Counted from the first letter of the stretch, positions 42,624 to 51,806 are shown. The stretch is DNA of 64,000 nt from Aestuariibius insulae (GCF_040783535.2 NZ_JBFONW020000002.1:434001-498000); one strand, 5' to 3'. Notes: generated by a model not told the origin, from the letters alone. Made by a program: numbers and translations.

Positions 42624-43091
42624 ATGTCCCGCCCGTCCCAAGGCCTCACCATCGGCGATCTGGCGGATCGCACCGGTCTGGCCGTCTCCGCGATCCGCTT
42701 TTACGAGACCAAGGGCCTTGTCGCGCCGGTGCGCAATCACGGCGGCCACAGGCGCTATGATCGCTCGGATATTCGCAAGCTCTCCTTCGTGATGATCGCG
42801 CAGGAGCTTGGCTTTTCTCTTGCGCGGATTGCAGCCCTTCTGAAAACTCTGCCCGATGGGCGCCCGCCGACACGCGCGGACTGGAGCCGCATGTCCAAGG
42901 AGTTCCGCACCGAGATCGACGACCGCATCGCCGGGCTCGAACGCCTGAGCGACACGCTCGACGGCTGCATCGGCTGCGGATGCCTGTCACTGGATCGCTG
43001 CGGCCTTCACAATCCAGCCGATACCGCACGCACCCTGGGACCCGGTCCGCGATATCTGATGGCAGACAGCACGACCTCTGGAAAAGGTTAG
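42624..43091 (+). CDS. soxR: Redox-sensitive transcriptional activator SoxR
   Basis: A 155-residue MerR-family regulator. The N-terminal winged helix is LTIGDLADRTGLAVSAIRFYETKGL, a coiled-coil dimerisation helix follows, and the [2Fe-2S] cluster ligands are C115, C118, C120 and C126 in GCIGCGCLSLDRCGLHNP, the SoxR hallmark. Redox-cycling drugs or oxidants would oxidise the cluster and untwist the target promoter. ATG 42624 is the family start. It is divergent from the VOC gene and is likely autoregulated from the shared operator. No soxS gene is nearby, as usual outside enterics. Confidence 0.95.
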   Translation: MSRPSQGLTIGDLADRTGLAVSAIRFYETKGLVAPVRNHGGHRRYDRSDIRKLSFVMIAQELGFSLARIAALLKTLPDGRPPTRADWSRMSKEFRTEIDDRIAGLERLSDTLDGCIGCGCLSLDRCGLHNPADTARTLGPGPRYLMADSTTSGKG

Positions 43092-43202
43092 GCGCGCGCG
43101 GCACAGTCCTGACGTACCGCCACCGCTTTGCGCAAGATCCGGGCCGCGCCAGATGACCCGGCCGCATTAAGCAGAGCCAGACCCAACAGCAAAGGCCATC
43201 CC

Positions 43203-44018
43203 ATGCCCCATGATACCGGCTCCACCTTTCGCGCGCTTCACACACCCGGCGCCCCGTTTTTGATGGTCAATGTCTGGGACAAGGGGACGGCGCGGGTCAT
43301 GGCCCACCTCGGGGTCAAAGCGCTCGCCACCTCTTCGGCCGCACATGCCTACGTCCTGGGCCGCCCCGATGGCGGACATGTCACGCGCGACGAGGCGCTT
43401 GCCCATGCCGAAGAGATCGTGTCGGCCACCCCCCTGCCCGTACAGGGCGATTTCGAGAACGGCTTTGGCGACGCGCCCGAGACCTGCGCCGAAACCGTCC
43501 GCCTCGCCGCCGAAGCGGGGCTGGCCGGGATTTGCATCGAAGATGTCGCACTGATTGACGGCAAGGCCTATGACCAGACCCTCGCGGTCGAACGTATTCG
43601 CGCGGCCGCCTCCGCCGCTCGCGCCCTGCCAAGGGACTTTGTTCTGACAGCGCGGGCTGACGGCCTGATGATTGGCGTCTATGACGAGGCCGAAGCCACG
43701 GCCCGCCTCCAGGCGTTCGAGACAGCAGGGGCCGACTGCCTCTATGCGCCGCTGCCAGCTGATATGGCTGCGCTCGCCAGACTGACCGCCTCAGTCAAAG
43801 CGCCTGTGAATGCGCTTGTCGCGGGCCACTTCGCGAAAGAGACTCGCTCAGCCTATGGCGATATCGGGATCGCGCGCCTGTCGATCGGCGCGGCTCTCGC
43901 GCGCGCCATGCAACATACGATGATGGAGGCAGCCCAGGGGATGCTGGATGGAGACTTCAGCGCGCTGACGAAGACAAGCGCGACTGCAGGCATCGACGAT
44001 ATGCTCTCGAGCGACTAA
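43203..44018 (+). CDS. PEP mutase/isocitrate lyase family enzyme
   Basis: A 271-residue TIM-barrel protein of the ICL/PEPM family. Recognisable: FLMVNVWDKGTARVMAHLGVKALATSSAAHA, the metal-binding QGDFENGFGD and the EDVALIDGKAYD segment that follows. The catalytic-loop KKCGH motif of isocitrate lyases is absent, so a carboxyphosphoenolpyruvate- or phosphonate-type or oxaloacetate-type lyase is possible; the reaction is unknown. AAAGG 7 bases before ATG 43203 fixes the start. An SDR gene follows 9 bases later. Confidence 0.82.
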   Translation: MPHDTGSTFRALHTPGAPFLMVNVWDKGTARVMAHLGVKALATSSAAHAYVLGRPDGGHVTRDEALAHAEEIVSATPLPVQGDFENGFGDAPETCAETVRLAAEAGLAGICIEDVALIDGKAYDQTLAVERIRAAASAARALPRDFVLTARADGLMIGVYDEAEATARLQAFETAGADCLYAPLPADMAALARLTASVKAPVNALVAGHFAKETRSAYGDIGIARLSIGAALARAMQHTMMEAAQGMLDGDFSALTKTSATAGIDDMLSSD

Positions 44019-44027
44019 GACAGCGCG

Positions 44028-44762
44028 ATGGACCTGAAGAACATCAGAGCCGTTGTCACCGGCGGCGCATCCGGCCTTGGCGCGGCAACGGCGAAAGCTC
44101 TGATCGCGGCAGGCGGCGAGGTCACTATCCTGGACCGCGATCCCGCAGGGGCCGACACCGCCCGGGAGCTTGGCGCGCATTTTCAAGAAACAGACGTCAC
44201 CAGTGAGGCCTCGTCCACGTCGGCGATCCACAATGCTGCCCAGGCGATGGGCGGCCTGAACGTCGCCGTAAATTGCGCCGGGATCGCGACTGCGGAAAAG
44301 ACACTGGGTAAAGAGGGGCCACACAGGCTCGATACGTTCGCGCGCACGATCGATATCAACCTCAAGGGCAGCTTCAACATCGCCCGTCTCGCCGCGCCGC
44401 ATATCGAGGCGGCCGGTGGCGGCGTTATCGTCAACACAGCTTCCATCGCGGCCTTCGACGGCCAAAAGGGTCAGGCTGCCTATGCCGCTTCGAAAGCTGG
44501 CATTGCAGGACTATCGCTCCCGATGGCCCGCGATCTGGCAAGGGCAAAGATCCGCGTGATGGCCATCGCTCCGGGCATTTTTCGCACTCCGATGCTCGAA
44601 GGTCTCGGAGACGAGGTAATGACCGAGCTGGCAAAGGATGTGACCTTTCCCGAACGGCTCGGTGATCCAGCGGAGTTTGCCGCTCTGGTCCGGTTCATCA
44701 TCGAATGCGACTATCTGAACGGCACAACGATCCGCCTTGATGGAGCGCTCAGGATGCGGTGA
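44028..44762 (+). CDS. Short-chain dehydrogenase/reductase (HSD17B10-like)
   Basis: A 244-residue Rossmann-fold enzyme. The NAD(P) motif is VVTGGASGLGAATAKAL, the NAD-preferring Asp follows in TILDRD, the NNAG-like motif is VNCAGIATAEKT, and the catalytic Ser-Tyr-Lys are in IVNTASIAAFDGQKGQAAYAASK. The pattern, including LGKEGPHRLDTFARTIDINLKGSFN, resembles type-2 3-hydroxyacyl-CoA dehydrogenases. It is 9 bases after the PEP mutase-family gene and probably cotranscribed. The exact substrate is uncertain. Confidence 0.87.
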   Translation: MDLKNIRAVVTGGASGLGAATAKALIAAGGEVTILDRDPAGADTARELGAHFQETDVTSEASSTSAIHNAAQAMGGLNVAVNCAGIATAEKTLGKEGPHRLDTFARTIDINLKGSFNIARLAAPHIEAAGGGVIVNTASIAAFDGQKGQAAYAASKAGIAGLSLPMARDLARAKIRVMAIAPGIFRTPMLEGLGDEVMTELAKDVTFPERLGDPAEFAALVRFIIECDYLNGTTIRLDGALRMR

Positions 44763-44777
44763 GGGGTTCTGTCCCGC

Positions 44778-46583
44778 TCACTCACTCCGCTCGCTCAATT
44801 CAAGCCAATCGGTTTCCGCGGTCTCAAGACGGCCTTGCCGCTCGACCAGTGCCTCTGTCGCCTTGGCAAACTTGACCGGCTCGCGAGTGTAAAGTTCGGG
44901 ATCACCCAAAAGTCCTTCAAGCTTTGCAATCTCCGCCTCCAGCCTTTCGATCTCTGCAGGCAAGGCCTCAAGCCGGTGGCGTTCAGTAAAGCTGAGCCCG
45001 TTTGCGTCTTCCTGCGCTGCAGGTTTGGCCTTTTCTGCTCCCTTGCGCTGGGTCGCGGCCTGCGCCCCGCCGGATGGTCCACGCTGGGCGATGTAATCGG
45101 TCCAGCCGCCCGCATAGACAGTGGCCCTCCCGTTCCCCTCCATAGCGATGGTCGTCGTCGCGACCCGATCTAGAAAATCCCTGTCGTGTGAAACCAACAG
45201 AACCGTGCCGTCATAGTCCCCGATCAGTTCCTGCAACAGATCCAGCGTCTCTACGTCCAGATCATTGGTCGGCTCGTCGAGAACCAGCAGGTTACTTTGC
45301 TGCGCCATGATCTTGGCCAGAAGAAGCCGCGCCTTCTCGCCGCCGGACAGGGACCGAACCGGTGCCCGCGCCTGCGCATCCGAGAACAGGAACTCCTTGA
45401 GGTATCCTACGACATGCTTGGGCTGCCCGCGCACCATCACCTGATCGGCGGCACCGGCCACGCGCATCTCTTTGTCGCCGGTCAGGCTTTCCCAAAGCGA
45501 CATATCCGGATCAAGCTGATCGCGGGTCTGATCGAAGACGGCGATTTCAAGGTTCGTTCCTTGCACAACCTCCCCGGAATCAAGCTTCAGATCACCCAGC
45601 AACATCTTGAGAAGGCTCGTCTTACCGACACCGTTCGGCCCGATAAAGGCGACCCTGTCGCCACGTCCGATCCGTAGAGAGAAGTCGGTCACAATCGTCT
45701 TGCCGCCAAGCGTCTTGGACAGATCCCGCGCCTCGATCACGCGCTTGCCGCTCTTTGGTCCGGCCTCAAGCGCCATCGCGGCTGGCCCCTGACGGCGGAT
45801 CATATCCGCCCGCTCTTGCCGCAGCTCACCCAAGGCCCTCACACGGCCCTGATTACGCTTGCGCCGCGCAGAGATACCCTCGACCGCCCAACGAGCTTCC
45901 GCTTTAATCTTTCGATCCAGCTTGTGCCGTTGGGTATCCTCGTCCTCCCAGACCTTGTCCCGCCAAGCCTCAAAGGCGGCAAAGCCATCCTCCTGTCGGC
46001 GCACGGATCCCCTGTCGATCCAAAGGGTTGCGCGTGTCAGCTCGCGCAGAAACGCCCGGTCGTGGGAGATCAGAACAAAGGCTGCGCGCGCGCCCTTCAA
46101 CTCCGCTTCCAGCCAGGCGATCGCCTCGATATCAAGATGGTTGGTCGGCTCGTCCAGAAGCATAAGATCAGGCGCCTCGGCCATTAGCTTGGCCAAAGCC
46201 GCGCGCCGCCGTTCTCCGCCGCTCGCGGTGCTGACGCTACCGGACGGATCGAACTTCAACCCCTCCGCCACCATCTCGACCCGGTAGGCTTCCCCAGGGT
46301 CCAGACCGCTTGCCGCATAATCGCCAAGCGTCGCAAAGCCGTCCATCGTCGGCTCTTGCTCCATATATCCGACGCTCGTTCCAGGCGGGACGGTGACCTG
46401 ACCGCTATCGACTTCAACAAGACCTGCCATCACCTTGAGAAGAGTAGACTTCCCCGATCCATTCCGCCCCACCAGCGCGACGCGGTCTCCTGGCTGCACA
46501 ACCGCGTCGAGGCCGGAGAAGACCGGATCGCCTCCAAAAGTGAGCGAGATGTCCGACAATTGAAGAAGAGGTGCGCGCGCCAT
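44778..46583 (-). CDS. uup: ABC-F family ATPase, Uup-like
   Basis: A 601-residue soluble protein with two ABC ATPase domains and no membrane part, characteristic of ABC-F translation and ribosome-associated factors. Walker A motifs are VGRNGSGKSTLLKV and IGPNGVGKTSLLKM; signature motifs are VSTASGGERRRAALAKLM and VRSLSGGEKARLLLAKIM, each followed by LLDEPTNHLD or VLDEPTNDLD. The linker between the domains and the charged coiled C-terminus (about residues 525-601) are Uup traits. It converges with the SDR gene (15 bases apart). Confidence 0.9.
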   Translation of the reverse strand: MARAPLLQLSDISLTFGGDPVFSGLDAVVQPGDRVALVGRNGSGKSTLLKVMAGLVEVDSGQVTVPPGTSVGYMEQEPTMDGFATLGDYAASGLDPGEAYRVEMVAEGLKFDPSGSVSTASGGERRRAALAKLMAEAPDLMLLDEPTNHLDIEAIAWLEAELKGARAAFVLISHDRAFLRELTRATLWIDRGSVRRQEDGFAAFEAWRDKVWEDEDTQRHKLDRKIKAEARWAVEGISARRKRNQGRVRALGELRQERADMIRRQGPAAMALEAGPKSGKRVIEARDLSKTLGGKTIVTDFSLRIGRGDRVAFIGPNGVGKTSLLKMLLGDLKLDSGEVVQGTNLEIAVFDQTRDQLDPDMSLWESLTGDKEMRVAGAADQVMVRGQPKHVVGYLKEFLFSDAQARAPVRSLSGGEKARLLLAKIMAQQSNLLVLDEPTNDLDVETLDLLQELIGDYDGTVLLVSHDRDFLDRVATTTIAMEGNGRATVYAGGWTDYIAQRGPSGGAQAATQRKGAEKAKPAAQEDANGLSFTERHRLEALPAEIERLEAEIAKLEGLLGDPELYTREPVKFAKATEALVERQGRLETAETDWLELSERSE

Positions 46584-46625
46584 GCCGCGTCAGCTAAAGC
46601 GCAAGCAGCCGAGGTTCAACCGATC

Positions 46626-47348
46626 TCAGCCAGCAATCGCCCTGAGCGCCCGGGCGCGATGCCGAGGCACTCGGTCGACCTCGACCCCGGTAAAGACATG
46701 AAGCGTGCCCATGGCCCGGTCGATCACCGCATGATCGCTCACCCAGCCGCCCATCCGCAGATAGGTGCGGAGCAATGGAGGCATAGCCCGCGTCGCGGCC
46801 CCAACCCGGCCCGGTAACAGCGCCTTCCCCAGCGATACGACCTGCCGCGCGCTCCGCCCCGGACGCCAGCGCTTTGGCGCCACGTGCCGTCCCGCCAGCA
46901 GACCGAACGTATCGGCATAGGGCGCGGGATCGGTGCCCTTGAAGGACGAGCACCCGATCAAGAGCCCGTATTCCCCCTCATCCACCAGCCGCGTCATCGC
47001 ACCCCAGGCCACCCGCAACACATCGGGATCGCGCACCTCGGATGCCACGCAGAAACGGCCCATCTCGATCACCGGGCGCTCGAACCCCTCAAGCGCGCTC
47101 AGATCGTAGAACTGTGCGGAATAGCTCGTTCCGATCTCAGACCCGCCCTTCAGGCCCAGAACCCGGAAACAGCAGACAAGAGCGCCCTCATCCTCGACAA
47201 GCACGTGCTGGCATCTTTCGTCATAGGCATCAGCATCCCGGCCCTCACAGCCAAAGAACGCGCGGTGCCGCAGGGACTGAGCCCGCTTCAGGTCGTCTGA
47301 CGTTTCAGCGAGGCGGGCCGTGAACCGCCCCCGTCTGAGGAGTGTCAT
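46626..47348 (-). CDS. olsB: Ornithine N-alpha-acyltransferase (OlsB-like)
   Basis: A 240-residue GNAT-fold acyltransferase of the hemolysin/OlsB family: FTARLAETSDDLKRAQSLRHRAFF at the N-terminus, VIEMGRFCVASEVRDPDVLRVAW in the core and ending in a basic region. OlsB attaches 3-hydroxyacyl groups from ACP to ornithine, the first step to ornithine lipids that replace phospholipids under phosphate limitation. The OlsA partner is not in the window. Link to the phosphorus-scavenging genes elsewhere here is by theme only. It is divergent from msrB. Confidence 0.82.
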   Translation of the reverse strand: MTLLRRGRFTARLAETSDDLKRAQSLRHRAFFGCEGRDADAYDERCQHVLVEDEGALVCCFRVLGLKGGSEIGTSYSAQFYDLSALEGFERPVIEMGRFCVASEVRDPDVLRVAWGAMTRLVDEGEYGLLIGCSSFKGTDPAPYADTFGLLAGRHVAPKRWRPGRSARQVVSLGKALLPGRVGAATRAMPPLLRTYLRMGGWVSDHAVIDRAMGTLHVFTGVEVDRVPRHRARALRAIAG

Positions 47349-47414
47349 CGCGCTTGCACCATCTTGGCGGCCATCATCGCACCGCTACATAGGATCTGAA
47401 CGTATCAAAGGATC

Positions 47415-47816
47415 ATGACGATCATGGATAAAATAGAAAAATCCGAAGCTGAGTGGAAAGAGCAACTGTCCGCCGAGGCATTTCGCGTTCTGCGCAAGCA
47501 CGGGACAGAGCGTGCAGGCACCCATGACGACTTCCCGAAAGAGGCCGGAACCTTTTTTTGCAAGGGCTGCGGGCTGCCGCTCTTTGAGTCGGAGACCAAA
47601 TTCGAGAGCGGAACAGGTTGGCCCAGCTTCTTCGCGCCGATCGACGGCGAAAATGTTGGCGAGAAGGAAGATCGCTCGTTTTTTATGCGCCGGACGGAAG
47701 TTCACTGCAATCGGTGCAACGGACATCTCGGCCATGTCTTCCCGGACGGGCCGCAGCCGACCGGGCTGCGATACTGTATCAACGGCGTCGCTCTAGACTT
47801 CGAAGCCGAGGATTAG
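47415..47816 (+). CDS. msrB: Peptide-methionine (R)-S-oxide reductase
   Basis: A 133-residue repair enzyme for oxidised methionine. The zinc site cysteines are FFCKGCGLPLFES and HCNRCNGHLGHVFPDG; the catalytic Cys is in LRYCINGVALDF. The start at 47415 has AAAGGATC just upstream; ATG 47424 is a close alternative. It overlaps the convergent bamE stop by 4 bases. It is a cytoplasmic form without signal peptide. Confidence 0.94.
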   Translation: MTIMDKIEKSEAEWKEQLSAEAFRVLRKHGTERAGTHDDFPKEAGTFFCKGCGLPLFESETKFESGTGWPSFFAPIDGENVGEKEDRSFFMRRTEVHCNRCNGHLGHVFPDGPQPTGLRYCINGVALDFEAED

Positions 47817-48271
47817 TTCCCGAAAAGCGCCGTGTTGTCGAGCCGGCCCAGATTGCCCAGAAGCTGGCGAATGAAACCAGTATCGGTCACGCCGCTATTG
47901 GTTACGCGCCGCGAAAGCGCGACGACACGCCCGTCCTGAAGCGTGAACCGCTCCACGTTTGAGACGACGCCATCGGGATCAAAGGAAAACGCAACAAGCT
48001 GCCGGTCGATGATCTGCGGCTCGAACGCGCCGTAGTAGCGCCAGCGCGAGGCCACGTAATAAACGGCACTGTCCTGCAGCACGCCGCCCGTTGTCGGCGG
48101 GCCGAACGTGTCGATCACACTGTCGCGAGTATCGAGGCCGATGAGGATCTCGCCAAGTTCCGCGTCTGTCGGTGCATAGCCATGATTGCGGAACTGCGCC
48201 ACGCACCCCGCTAATATCAGCGCTGCCATCACCAGCGTGAGCGCACTCACAGCCTTTCGGACCCTGCTCAT
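47813..48271 (-). CDS. bamE: BamE/SmpA-OmlA outer-membrane assembly lipoprotein
   Basis: A 152-residue lipoprotein with a type II signal ending in the lipobox ILAGC. The mature BamE-like domain starts AQFRNHGYAPTDAELGEILIGLDTRDSVIDTFGPPTT, matching the SmpA/OmlA family, with VSNVERFTLQDGRVVAL later. BamE is a small partner of BamA in inserting outer-membrane proteins. ATG 48271 (MSRVRKAVSALTLV) is chosen over 48292. It is divergent from the YceD gene and its stop overlaps msrB by 4 bases. Confidence 0.88.
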   Translation of the reverse strand: MSRVRKAVSALTLVMAALILAGCVAQFRNHGYAPTDAELGEILIGLDTRDSVIDTFGPPTTGGVLQDSAVYYVASRWRYYGAFEPQIIDRQLVAFSFDPDGVVSNVERFTLQDGRVVALSRRVTNSGVTDTGFIRQLLGNLGRLDNTALFGN

Positions 48272-48380
48272 TCTCGTCCTCTCGCGCATCATCTTCGCCG
48301 GACGTGCGCTTGTCGTGCTCGTTCCAACTCTTTATCTGCCCTACATCAAGCTTGCCCGCCTGTTCAAGAAGGATGCCCTC

Positions 48381-48932
48381 ATGTCATTGCCGGAGCATGT
48401 TCTGCGCATTGTCGATCTCCCCGCCAATCGCGCGACCCGGATCGATCTGGTTCCGACGGCCGAGGCACGGACGGCTATCGCCGAAAAGCTGGGGTTGAGC
48501 GCGCTGAAAAAGCTGACCTTCGACGGGCAACTGACACCTGTCGCGGGATCAGACTGGCAACTCAGCGGAGATCTCGGAGCGACCATCGTCCAGCCTTGCG
48601 GCATCAGCCTCGATCCCGTGACCACACGGATCGACGAGTCAATCGAGCGCACATTCACGCGTCACATGCCCGATTTGCCCGATGCGGCAAACGCCGAGAT
48701 TGAGATGCCAGAGGATGACACGCTCGAGCCGCTATCGGATCGAATCGACGTCTTCGCGATCATTCTCGAGGCCCTGGCGCTCGCGATCCCGCCCTTTCCT
48801 CGTAAGGAGGGCGCCGAAACCGGTCAGGCCGCCTTTACCGAACCGGGCAAACAGGCAATGCGAGACGAGGATGCACGTCCCTTTGCGGGTCTGTCTGACC
48901 TACGCGAGCAGCTGAAAAATAACGATAAATAA
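48381..48932 (+). CDS. YceD/DUF177 family protein
   Basis: A 183-residue acidic protein of the YceD (DUF177) family, linked to 23S rRNA processing in other bacteria. It opens LPEHVLRIVDLPANRATRIDLVPT and has LGATIVQPCGISLDPVTTRIDE, the conserved Cys region. ATG 48381 with AAGGA (48369-48373) 7 bases before it is preferred; longer frames run through the bamE promoter. It sits upstream of rpmF, the usual partner, 153 bases away. Confidence 0.85.
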   Translation: MSLPEHVLRIVDLPANRATRIDLVPTAEARTAIAEKLGLSALKKLTFDGQLTPVAGSDWQLSGDLGATIVQPCGISLDPVTTRIDESIERTFTRHMPDLPDAANAEIEMPEDDTLEPLSDRIDVFAIILEALALAIPPFPRKEGAETGQAAFTEPGKQAMRDEDARPFAGLSDLREQLKNNDK

Positions 48933-48960
48933 GCAGCCTCACATTGCCTCCGAAAAAGGG

Positions 48961-48988
48961 TTGCGCGGAGGCGGAAACGCAGTATGTT
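48961..48988 (+). promoter_or_regulatory. Promoter candidate upstream of rpmF
   Basis: TTGCGC (48961-48966) and TATGTT (48983-48988) with a 16-bp spacer, about 98 bases before the rpmF ATG. The same TTGC-16-TATG shape precedes the tRNA-Pro gene at 52,575. Weakly supported. Confidence 0.35.
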
Positions 48989-49085
48989 CGCGGCCTCCCG
49001 AACAGGCGGCTTTCTGTCGCCTCATTTCGCTGGACCAGAATAGAAACGCCGGGGCCGAATGCCCTGCCCATCCCGAGGTTGAGAC

Positions 49086-49292
49086 ATGGCTGTCCCTCAG
49101 AACAAGATTTCCAAGGCGCGCCGCAACCAGCGCCGGTCCCATCACGCATTGTCGGGTTCCAATCCGAACGAATGTTCCAATTGCGGCGAGCTCAAGCGCC
49201 CGCACCACGTCTGTCCCTCCTGCGGCCACTACGCCGAGCGGGAAGTCGTCTCCATGATCGATGAGATAGACATCGACGAAGACGCGGCGTAA
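49086..49292 (+). CDS. rpmF: 50S ribosomal protein L32
   Basis: A 68-residue ribosomal protein. The N-terminal MAVPQNKISKARRNQRRSHH and the zinc-type cluster C-x2-C...C-x2-C (CSNCGELKRPHHVCPSCGHY) are diagnostic. It starts the conserved rpmF-plsX-fabH-ihfA-merR series, in which a ribosomal protein gene is cotranscribed with phospholipid and fatty acid genes. A stable hairpin follows the stop. Confidence 0.96.
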   Translation: MAVPQNKISKARRNQRRSHHALSGSNPNECSNCGELKRPHHVCPSCGHYAEREVVSMIDEIDIDEDAA

Positions 49293-49309
49293 GCCCGCTC
49301 TGGGCGGGC
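49293..49309 (+). other. Hairpin between rpmF and plsX
   Basis: GCCCGC (49293-49298) and GCGGGC (49304-49309) form a 6-bp stem directly after the rpmF stop and 6 bases before the plsX ATG. It has no U tract, so it may attenuate plsX translation or mark mRNA processing. Confidence 0.45.
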
Positions 49310-49314
49310 CGGCG

Positions 49315-50394
49315 ATGCAAGACGGCAGCTTCACATCAGCTCCCTTCTCTCTTTCTGTTGACGCCATGGGCGGTGACAACGGGCCTGCAACGGTTGTTGC
49401 GGGCCTTGCGCGTTTTCTAAAGCGCAATCCCGACGCCCGTGTTCTTTTGCACGGCGATAAGACCCAGCTGGAAAAACAGGTCGCCAAGCGAAAGATCGAG
49501 GACAAGGTCGAGATCCGGCACTCCGACGGTGTCGTCAAGATGAAGGACAAGCCGTCCCAGGTCATGCGCCACGGCAAAGGCACCTCCATGTGGGCCGCGA
49601 TCGAGGCGGTGCGCGACGGCGAAGCCTCCGTCTGCGTCTCTTGCGGCAATACCGGCGCGCTCATGGCCGTTTCGATGGTCCGACTGCGCAAGGCGGAAGG
49701 TGTGAATCGCCCTGCCATCGCCTGTCTCTGGCCGTCGCTGAACAAAGGCGGCTTCAACGTGATGCTGGATGTCGGCGCTGATATTCGGGCGGACCACGAG
49801 GATCTTCTGACCTTTGCCCTGATGGGCGCCAGCTATGCCCGCAACGGCATGGACATCCAGCGGCCTCGCGTCGGCCTTCTGAACGTGGGCACCGAAGAGC
49901 ATAAGGGCCGCGCCGAACTTAAGATCGCCAACGACATGATCGCGCGCGCGGCACCGCAAGGTGAATTTGATTATGTGGGCTTTATCGAAGGCGGTGATAT
50001 CCCCTCCAAGAACGTCGATGTCATCGTCACCGACGGCTTTACCGGCAATGTCGCGCTCAAGACCGGCGAAGGCACCGCAAACCTGATCGGTCAGCTCCTG
50101 AAGGAAGCCTTCAAGAAGACACCGCTGTCGCGCATCGCAGCCCTTCTGGCCTACACATCGCTTCAGCGGTTTCGCAAACGTGTCGATCCCCGCCGGGTCA
50201 ATGGCGGTGTCTTTCTTGGCCTGAATGGGACGGTCGTGAAAAGCCACGGATCGGCGGATGCCACCGGCGTCGGCTCTGCCCTTTATCTTGCCTATCAATT
50301 GGGCCAGTCTGGATTCTCGGACCGACTGGCCGCGCGCGTGGCGCAAGCCACCGCGGTCGCGATCGACGAGACGGCAAAGGCAAATTCTTCATGA
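49315..50394 (+). CDS. plsX: Phosphate:acyl-ACP acyltransferase
   Basis: A 359-residue peripheral enzyme that makes acyl-phosphate from acyl-ACP for phospholipid synthesis. Signatures: SVDAMGGDNGPATVVAGL, GNTGALMAVSMVRLRK, VGLLNVGTEEHKG, VIVTDGFTGNVALKT and GLNGTVVKSHGSADATGV. The start ATG 49315 lacks a clear Shine-Dalgarno. It overlaps fabH by 4 bases, consistent with coupling of the acyl-donor steps. Confidence 0.95.
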   Translation: MQDGSFTSAPFSLSVDAMGGDNGPATVVAGLARFLKRNPDARVLLHGDKTQLEKQVAKRKIEDKVEIRHSDGVVKMKDKPSQVMRHGKGTSMWAAIEAVRDGEASVCVSCGNTGALMAVSMVRLRKAEGVNRPAIACLWPSLNKGGFNVMLDVGADIRADHEDLLTFALMGASYARNGMDIQRPRVGLLNVGTEEHKGRAELKIANDMIARAAPQGEFDYVGFIEGGDIPSKNVDVIVTDGFTGNVALKTGEGTANLIGQLLKEAFKKTPLSRIAALLAYTSLQRFRKRVDPRRVNGGVFLGLNGTVVKSHGSADATGVGSALYLAYQLGQSGFSDRLAARVAQATAVAIDETAKANSS

Positions 50395-51362
50395 TCCGAC
50401 GCGCCGTCCCGGTTGGCATAGGCCACTACCTTCCTGAACGCGTCGTGCCCAACAGCCATTTCGAGGGCTTTCTGGACACCACAGACGAGTGGATCCGCGC
50501 CAGATCCGGGATCGAGCGGCGCCATTTCGCCGCTGAAGGCGAGACGACGTCGCAGATGGCCACCCAGGCGGCACGGCAGGCCCTCGATATGGCAGGCCTC
50601 GAACCCGACGACATCGATGCGATCGTCGTTGCAACTTCGACGCCAGATCTGACTTTCCCCTCTGCTGCCACAATGGTGCAAAGCGCGCTCGGCATGACGC
50701 GAGGCTTTGCCTACGATGTGCAAGCGGTCTGCGCGGGTTTCGTCTACGGGCTCGCCCAGGCCGATGCGTTGATCGTGTCAGGCCAGGCGAACCGCGTTAT
50801 GGTGATCGGCGCCGAGACGTTTTCGCGCATCATGGACTGGACCGATCGCGGCACCTGCGTTCTCTTCGGCGACGGCGCCGGTGCGCTGCTGCTTGAAGCC
50901 ATGGAAAGCTCCGGAGAAACGAGCGATCGCGGCATTCTCGCCACTGACCTGCATTCCGACGGCACCTATCGCGATCTGCTTTATGTCGATGGCGGCGTGT
51001 CCACCCAAACGACCGGCCACCTGCGCATGCAGGGCAAGGAAGTGTTCCGGCACGCTGTCGAAAAGCTGGCCGCCACCGCCGAAGCCGCTCTTGCGAAGGC
51101 GAAGCTGGCACATGACGATATCACTTGGGTCGTCCCGCATCAGGCGAATATCCGTATCATTCAGGCGACGGCCAAGAAGCTCGGCACCCCGATGGAGCAG
51201 GTCGTCACAACGGTCGCCGACCACGGAAACACCTCTGCCGCATCGATCCCTCTTGCCTTGTCGATCGCCGTTCAGGACGGTCGCATTAAGCAGGGTGACA
51301 TCATCGTCACGGAGGCAATCGGCGGTGGTCTCGCATGGGGCGCCGTCGTCCTGCGGTGGTGA
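50391..51362 (+). CDS. fabH: Beta-ketoacyl-ACP synthase III
   Basis: A 323-residue condensing enzyme that starts fatty acid synthesis from acetyl-CoA and malonyl-ACP. The catalytic Cys is in YDVQAVCAGFVYGL, His in VPHQANIRIIQATAKKL and Asn in HGNTSAASIPLAL. The N-terminus RAVPVGIGHYLPERVVPNSHFE and TTDEWIRARSGIERRHF are FabH signatures. It starts inside the plsX stop region and precedes ihfA by 136 bases. Confidence 0.96.
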   Translation: MIRRAVPVGIGHYLPERVVPNSHFEGFLDTTDEWIRARSGIERRHFAAEGETTSQMATQAARQALDMAGLEPDDIDAIVVATSTPDLTFPSAATMVQSALGMTRGFAYDVQAVCAGFVYGLAQADALIVSGQANRVMVIGAETFSRIMDWTDRGTCVLFGDGAGALLLEAMESSGETSDRGILATDLHSDGTYRDLLYVDGGVSTQTTGHLRMQGKEVFRHAVEKLAATAEAALAKAKLAHDDITWVVPHQANIRIIQATAKKLGTPMEQVVTTVADHGNTSAASIPLALSIAVQDGRIKQGDIIVTEAIGGGLAWGAVVLRW

Positions 51363-51498
51363 GTCTGAACGACCTGCGGGGCAAGCAAACTGGTTCTACG
51401 GCAGGTCTGCGCGCGAATACCCTCTTCTAAGTTGTTGAGATTGACTCGGAAAAACCGAACCTTCATGGTCCGGTGTCAGGGCCGCAGGAGGAAACGGT

Positions 51499-51801
51499 AT
51501 GGGCGAAAAGACACTTACTCGCATGGATCTCAGCGAGGCTGTCTTCAACGAGGTCGGTCTGTCGCGCAATGACAGCGCCCAGCTTGTCGAAAGCGTGCTC
51601 ACTCATATGTCTGACGCGCTTGTGCGCGGTGAAAGCGTCAAGATCTCGTCCTTTGGCACCTTTTCCGTCCGCGAAAAGGCGGCCCGCGTCGGTCGCAATC
51701 CAAAGACTGGCGAGGAGGTTCCGATCCATCCCCGCCGCGTTCTGACCTTCCGGCCCTCCCATTTGATGAAGGACCGGGTCGCCACAGGCAACAAGAGCTG
51801 A
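51499..51801 (+). CDS. ihfA: Integration host factor alpha subunit
   Basis: A 100-residue HU-family DNA-bending protein. TLTRMDLSEAVFNEVGLSR, VESVLTHMSDALVRGESVKISSFGTFSVREK and the beta-arm GRNPKTGEEVPIHPRRVLTFRPS are the IHF-alpha pattern. It pairs with IHF-beta (elsewhere) to bend DNA at promoters. GGAGG lies just upstream. It has its own 136-base leader after fabH, and merR follows 5 bases later. Confidence 0.95.
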   Translation: MGEKTLTRMDLSEAVFNEVGLSRNDSAQLVESVLTHMSDALVRGESVKISSFGTFSVREKAARVGRNPKTGEEVPIHPRRVLTFRPSHLMKDRVATGNKS

Positions 51802-51806
51802 ATTGA